Assembly: GCA_018969885.1 (NCBI GenBank)
Contig: JAGWXN010000033.1
Coordinates: forward strand, 1-17,981
DNA length: 17,981 bases
Direction of reading: 5' to 3'
Origin: Betaproteobacteria bacterium
Lineage (GTDB): Bacteria > Pseudomonadota > Gammaproteobacteria > Burkholderiales > Burkholderiaceae
This document shows, in pieces, positions 14,490 through 17,981 of the stretch. The notes under the pieces were generated by a model, which did no database searches, had not been told where the DNA came from, and worked only from the letters and a program-made list of their open reading frames with translations. The number at the start of each line of letters is the position of its first letter. Position 1 is the first letter of the stretch. The position numbers were made by a program, and so were the translations under genes.

Positions 14490-15779
14490 TCAGAGTCCCA
14501 TGTCCTGGCGATATACGTTCCAGAAGTTGCGGATCGCGCGTTCGGATAGTTTGCTTGAGCCACCACTTTCCAGCGTCTTGCCGCCCATCTCGATGAATGA
14601 CGCACCGTCTTCGCCGTCGGCAAACGCCCGCTGCATCATCTCGCAGACCGCTGCATCTTCCACCGAGACCAGGCCCGCGGAGCCTGCGAGGTTGGTCTGA
14701 TTGAGTCGGGTGCGCGTGGTGGCCTCGTCGTCATCGGCAAAGCCAAGGTAGGTCCAGACCAGATCGCACTGCCGAACGCCGCGCGGGATCAGTTGCCGGG
14801 TGGCGAGGCTGTTGGCAATCTGATGGAGTACGAATGAGGGATAGGTGTTGAGGATCTGAACGCTGATGCCATCGCCGAACTCATCGCGCCAGCGAAGGAT
14901 GGAGGGATCCTCGAGCTTCATCTGATCATTGTGCGAGCGAAGCTGGTTCGCGGTGCTGTCGTAGTCGGTTGATTTTTTCTCGGTACCCGCCTTGGTGTAG
15001 AAATAGACATGACGACCCGAGCCATCGATCGTCATAGCCGATTCCTGCGATTGCCGCGAGAGGCCGAAGGTGCCGTAAAACGTATGGAGAATGTTCGCGT
15101 GGTACGAGTCGCGCGGATTCTCGTGATAGGTCTTCCAGTTCGCGTGAATACGCTGCGTGTCGTAGCCCAGCACCTTGAGCGGGCGGTTGAGCACGCGGCG
15201 AATGCCCGGCGCCACCTCTCCCAACCAGTCAGCCAGTGGCTCAATGTTATCGCTGAAGCTCGCAAACACCAGCCCGCAGAGGGTGTCGACTTTGAGCTTT
15301 CGAAGACCGTGCTGCGTCTTGTCGAAATCGGCAGGCAGGCCGCCCTCTCCGCGCAGCCCCTGGCTGAAGGCGGCATGGCTCAGGTCGCCCGAAAGCGTGT
15401 AGCTCCAGGCGTGATAAACACAGTAAAGCTTGGCAGCGGTTCCGAAGGGCTCGCGGCAGATCAGATTGCCGCGATGCGCGCACCGATTCACCATCGCATG
15501 CAAGCTGCCGTTTTCCGCGCGCGCAAGGATGACGGGCGTGTCGCCGATGAAGGTGGTTTTGTAGTTTCCCGGCCCGGGCACCTCCACTTCCAGGCCAACG
15601 TAGTGCCAGGCGCGCCCGCGAAAGATGCGCTGCTGTTCGAGCGCGTACACGCTGGGGTCGGTGTAGACCCAATACGGCGCACGCCGATAACCCTCCGCGG
15701 GCCAGTGGCGAGCGGGGGCGGCGGGTACGGCGAGGGCTGACGGGATGGCCTGCGAGGACGGCGGGACGGAGGTCTGCAT
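14490..15779 (-). CDS. Rieske aromatic-ring-hydroxylating oxygenase, large (alpha) subunit
   Basis: This 429-residue catalytic subunit carries the [2Fe-2S] Rieske motif C100-x-H102-x17-C120-x2-H123 (CAHRGN...CVYHAW). The mononuclear iron site is D224-x2-H227-x4-H232 in ENPRDSYHANILH, with a late acidic residue in VSVEDAAVCE as probable third ligand. It adds oxygen to an aromatic ring, probably a benzoate-type acid. The ENPRDSYHANILHTF stretch reminds me of AndAc-type anthranilate dioxygenase and salicylate 5-hydroxylase alpha subunits. I place the start at the ATG at 15779, though its ribosome site is poor. An in-frame TTG at 15824 would add 15 residues. Ferredoxin and reductase genes, required for activity, are absent from the window. 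Confidence 0.93.
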   Translation of the reverse strand: MQTSVPPSSQAIPSALAVPAAPARHWPAEGYRRAPYWVYTDPSVYALEQQRIFRGRAWHYVGLEVEVPGPGNYKTTFIGDTPVILARAENGSLHAMVNRCAHRGNLICREPFGTAAKLYCVYHAWSYTLSGDLSHAAFSQGLRGEGGLPADFDKTQHGLRKLKVDTLCGLVFASFSDNIEPLADWLGEVAPGIRRVLNRPLKVLGYDTQRIHANWKTYHENPRDSYHANILHTFYGTFGLSRQSQESAMTIDGSGRHVYFYTKAGTEKKSTDYDSTANQLRSHNDQMKLEDPSILRWRDEFGDGISVQILNTYPSFVLHQIANSLATRQLIPRGVRQCDLVWTYLGFADDDEATTRTRLNQTNLAGSAGLVSVEDAAVCEMMQRAFADGEDGASFIEMGGKTLESGGSSKLSERAIRNFWNVYRQDMGL

Positions 15780-15902
15780 AGGTCTGGCCGGTTGGCGATG
15801 GTTTGACTGGGGCGCGGCGGTCAATCATTACATACCCCAGCGGCGTCAATCCGAGAGCCCGCGAATGCTGCCGGGCGACGGGCCGCATCGGTCGAGGCTA
15901 AC
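15780..15902. promoter_or_regulatory. Gap upstream of the Rieske operon, downstream of arfA
   Basis: This 123-bp gap lies between two minus-strand genes and should hold the promoter of the Rieske-Bug operon. On the minus strand it contains TTGACG followed by TATGTAATGA, but the spacing is too short for a standard sigma70 promoter. I found no intrinsic terminator for the upstream gene. Confidence 0.3.
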
Positions 15903-16124
15903 TCAGCTTTCGTCCGGCTCAACCGGGCCGCGTGGCCGGACGGGTGGGTCGCGGAGCTTCCGCCGCTTGTCCTCTTCGGCGCGTGGTCGGTAAAGCGGTG
16001 TGCGCACCGCACGGGCGACCGGATTACGAGGACGACGGGCAGTACCAGGGCGCTTCATGTTCAGGATGAGTGACAGACCGAACCCGATTATCCCCCTGGC
16101 CGGGAGCCTGGGGGCAGTCGCCAT
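15903..16124 (-). CDS. arfA: Probable alternative ribosome-rescue factor A (ArfA)
   Basis: This small basic protein is 73 residues from the ATG at 16124, or 51 from an in-frame ATG at 16058. The core NPVARAVRTPLYRPR followed by EEDKRRKLRD matches the ArfA pattern PLFRxRV...KK that binds the ribosome and recruits RF2 to stalled complexes lacking tmRNA rescue. The ATG at 16124 has a perfect AAGGAGG six bases upstream, so I prefer it. The shorter start gives a more usual ArfA length but has no ribosome site. A strong stem-loop covers the last coding codons, just before the stop. In known proteobacterial arfA genes such a structure makes the mRNA non-stop, so active, truncated ArfA is made when tmRNA fails. 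It follows selB by 82 bp on the same strand. Confidence 0.68.
   Translation of the reverse strand: MATAPRLPARGIIGFGLSLILNMKRPGTARRPRNPVARAVRTPLYRPRAEEDKRRKLRDPPVRPRGPVEPDES
15911..15942 (-). other. Stem-loop within the 3' end of arfA (candidate RNase III or termination site creating non-stop mRNA)
   Basis: On the minus strand CGTCCGGC (15942-15935) pairs perfectly with GCCGGACG (15918-15911), leaving a 16-nt loop that contains GGCC-ACGC-GGCC and could fold further. The structure spans the last dozen or so codons and ends just before the TGA at 15905-15903. No T-rich run follows, so cleavage by RNase III, as in E. coli arfA, fits better than intrinsic termination. The conserved ArfA core lies entirely upstream of the stem. 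Confidence 0.65.
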
Positions 16125-16130
16125 CTGGAG

Positions 16131-16137
16131 CCTCCTT
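16131..16137 (-). promoter_or_regulatory. Perfect Shine-Dalgarno (AAGGAGG) of the arfA gene
   Basis: The minus strand reads AAGGAGG, fully complementary to the 16S rRNA tail, with a 6-nt spacer to the ATG at 16124. It decides the start in favour of the longer reading. It is the strongest ribosome site I noticed in the window. Confidence 0.75.
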
Positions 16138-16141
16138 GCCC

Positions 16142-16153
16142 GCGGTCGACCGC
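16142..16153. repeat. Perfect 12-bp palindrome upstream of the arfA ribosome site
   Basis: GCGGTCGACCGC is its own reverse complement and lies 4 nt upstream of AAGGAGG. It could be an operator or a small RNA fold. It sits in the 82-bp gap between selB and arfA. No function can be assigned, and chance is possible at this GC content. Confidence 0.45.
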
Positions 16154-16206
16154 ATGCAGCGGCCCGTCCGTCAGAGGTCGCCCGCGGGGGCGCGAGTGGT
16201 GACCGA

Positions 16207-17981
16207 TCAGGCGGCTTCAGTCACCGACGTCGCATCGGGCCTGAGCGCGCGTCGCAAGGCCTGATCGTCGATCACGATCCGTCGGTCGCCCAGGCGCCGC
16301 GTGAGTCGGATCCGATCGAAAAACTCCAGTACGTCAATGCCGAGGTTACGCCCGATGCCTGTGGCTCGACTGAAATCGCCTGCCCGCAGCGGGCCCGATT
16401 GGGCGATTGCGAGGGCCGTGGCGGCCAGCGCTTCGATCTGGGCAACCGCGAGGTAACGTTGCGGTGTGATCGCAATTGCGAACCCCTGCAAGGCGAGGCG
16501 ATCAAGCGCCCGACGTACCTCCCCGAGTGGCATTGCCAGCAGCTCCGACAGTTCGTGCACGGATCGTGAACGCCGCTCGGCGAGGAGGGGCAGGACGCGC
16601 TGTCGGAAGGCATCGTCCTCTGCGCTGGGGTTGGGGACATGGCTTGGTCTGAAGATCCGCTCGCCGTGCCGCATCAGTTCACCTTGCGCCTGCAGGGCCG
16701 ATAGCGCGACTCCCGCATAGCGCCGAATATCGCGCCGGTTGAGCGCGCTCAGTAATGTGGTCCACTCCGCGCCTGGGCTCTGCGGATTTTGTTGATGCCA
16801 GGTATCGACTGCGCCGATTAGCGCGGAGCGAACCTCGGTCAGCCGCGTCTTGTCGAGCAGTACGTCCTCTCCAGAATGCCGTACCAGGACTACGCCCGCG
16901 CCCGGCCAGCAGGCGCTTGCTGATTCGGCTGACAGTGCCCAGGCTGCGGCAAACCGCGCCGGTGCCATGCCGCCAGGCAATTCGGCGAGCGCCGAGGCGA
17001 GCCATGACTGAGGACTGTCCCGGTTCAGACCCTGAAGCAAGGCCGCATGCGCGGTGCCGCGCAGTCCGTCGGCAGCGACAACCGGCCAGACGACCTCCGC
17101 CATCCCCAAGGTACGTAAGCCGTCGCTGGCCCGAATAATCCATCGGTCGCCCACGACAGCACTGACGGGCTGAGCTAACCGCAGCCGCGCCCACCTGCCG
17201 TGATTCCTTGCCCCGATTTCGGGTACGGAGAGCGCCGCGATCCGCCCGTTCAGCCTGGCGGTTCCAGCGTGGACCTGGACCTCCACGGGCAGTCGTATCG
17301 GGTGGTCAGCCCCGCCCGATTGAAGCGGCGCTCGTTGGTCTGGCGCTTTCGGGCGCGCGTCATCCAGGCCGCTCGACCAATGCATCTGGACATCGACGAT
17401 GCTGATCGGTTGATGCAACTCGCTCGAGACGATCCAGTCGCCTCGACCTGCGGACTGTCGGTCGATCCCCGTGCCGGCCAGATTGACTGCACAGCGCGAG
17501 CCCGGTCGCGCTTCACGAACCGCCTGGCCGGCAACCTGGAGGCCGCGTACACGGGCGCGATGACCGGCTGGGCTCACCACGACCGTCTCACCAATCCTCA
17601 GCACGCCTGCCGTCAGGATGCCGGTGACCACCAGCCCAGCGCCTGGCGCGATGAAGCTCTTGTCAACGCATAGCCGGATCGCGGTGTCAGGCGTCCCGTG
17701 AGCGCCTGACTCGACCCGCTCCGCCCTCGGATGAGCGCGCGCAGCGAGCGCCTCAAGTCGAGCGGCGAGCTCGGGAAGGCCCAATCCAGTGTGTGCGCTC
17801 ACCGTCATCACCTCGGCATCAATGGTCTCGCTCGCGAGCCATGTCCGGACCGAAGCGATACGGTCGGCGAGTTGAACCGGATCGAGACGGTCCGATTTGG
17901 TGAGGGCAATCACCCAATCGTTGACGCCCAGCAGGCGCAGAATCTCAGCATGTTCGCGGGTCTGTGGCATGACGCCATCGT
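16207..17981 (-). CDS. selB: Selenocysteine-specific translation elongation factor SelB (N-terminus beyond the window)
   Basis: About 590 residues are visible; the gene runs off the right edge, so the Walker A and switch regions of the GTPase domain are missing. The visible part begins at DGVMPQTREH, followed by the guanine-recognition motif ALTKSD (the TKxD form normal for SelB). Translation-factor beta-barrels follow, with SFIAPGAGLVVTGILTAG and NLAGTGIDRQSAGRGDWIV. The end holds winged-helix repeats, the last being GIGRNLGIDVLEFFDRIRLTRR, which closely matches the wing that binds the SECIS hairpin. SelB delivers Sec-tRNA to UGA codons. Partners selA and selC (tRNA-Sec) are not in the window and may lie upstream. 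Confidence 0.96.
   Translation of the reverse strand, partial: DGVMPQTREHAEILRLLGVNDWVIALTKSDRLDPVQLADRIASVRTWLASETIDAEVMTVSAHTGLGLPELAARLEALAARAHPRAERVESGAHGTPDTAIRLCVDKSFIAPGAGLVVTGILTAGVLRIGETVVVSPAGHRARVRGLQVAGQAVREARPGSRCAVNLAGTGIDRQSAGRGDWIVSSELHQPISIVDVQMHWSSGLDDARPKAPDQRAPLQSGGADHPIRLPVEVQVHAGTARLNGRIAALSVPEIGARNHGRWARLRLAQPVSAVVGDRWIIRASDGLRTLGMAEVVWPVVAADGLRGTAHAALLQGLNRDSPQSWLASALAELPGGMAPARFAAAWALSAESASACWPGAGVVLVRHSGEDVLLDKTRLTEVRSALIGAVDTWHQQNPQSPGAEWTTLLSALNRRDIRRYAGVALSALQAQGELMRHGERIFRPSHVPNPSAEDDAFRQRVLPLLAERRSRSVHELSELLAMPLGEVRRALDRLALQGFAIAITPQRYLAVAQIEALAATALAIAQSGPLRAGDFSRATGIGRNLGIDVLEFFDRIRLTRRLGDRRIVIDDQALRRALRPDATSVTEAA

Noticed and set aside
15009..15740. Open frame on the + strand opposite the Rieske alpha gene
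   Set aside because: It is antisense to the Rieske centre and iron-site codons, and its product has no recognised motif.
15911..15942. Intrinsic terminator for selB-arfA
   Set aside because: The stem is strong, but no T-rich run follows on the minus strand, and it lies inside a coding sequence. I report it as the arfA stem-loop.
15780..16206. tRNA-Sec (selC) gene near selB
   Set aside because: I looked on both strands for a TTCAA anticodon loop, a GGTTCGA T-loop and matching acceptor arms and found none.

Overview
The window looks like a chromosomal accessory region of a high-GC betaproteobacterium, most likely of the order Burkholderiales. Two Bug/TctC-type periplasmic solute receptors (a family strongly expanded in that group), an anthranilate/salicylate-type Rieske oxygenase, SelB and a betaproteobacterial-style ArfA all point there. 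This is inference from gene content; no 16S or other marker gene is present. Coding density is very high, and no IS element, integrase, CRISPR array, tRNA or rRNA was seen.

Positions 2-3934 (+ strand) hold a tightly packed ABC importer: the end of a permease, an ATPase, a periplasmic binding protein and a second permease. A LOG/TIGR00725-like nucleotide-binding protein follows 11 bp later. Facing it on the minus strand (7222-3945) is a three-gene operon encoding a GTP cyclohydrolase II-like protein (URC1 type), a DUF1688/URC4 protein and uracil phosphoribosyltransferase (upp). This matches the URC uracil-degradation pathway known from the yeast Lachancea kluyveri. A LysR regulator (7349-8287, +) is divergent from it across a 126-bp control region. 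Guanine deaminase (9633-8356, -) adds a purine step. The reading I favour is a nucleobase uptake and catabolism island: the ABC importer brings in a base, Upp makes UMP, URC1 and URC4 act on the ring, and the LOG-like protein is a candidate for breaking the N-ribosyl bond. The last step and the transporter substrate are hypotheses.

Positions 9753-10271 encode a secreted type-1 copper protein. From 10378 to 15779 lies an aromatic-acid type catabolic block: Bug receptor, fumarylacetoacetate-hydrolase-family protein and cupin on +, converging with Rieske oxygenase alpha, beta and a second Bug receptor on -. No ferredoxin, reductase or TctA/TctB membrane partner is present in the window.

The right end (minus strand) has selB, cut by the window edge. 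It is followed by a very small gene that I read as arfA, the alternative ribosome-rescue factor. That gene has a perfect AAGGAGG Shine-Dalgarno and an 8-bp perfect stem-loop inside its last codons, the arrangement known for arfA genes expressed from non-stop mRNA.
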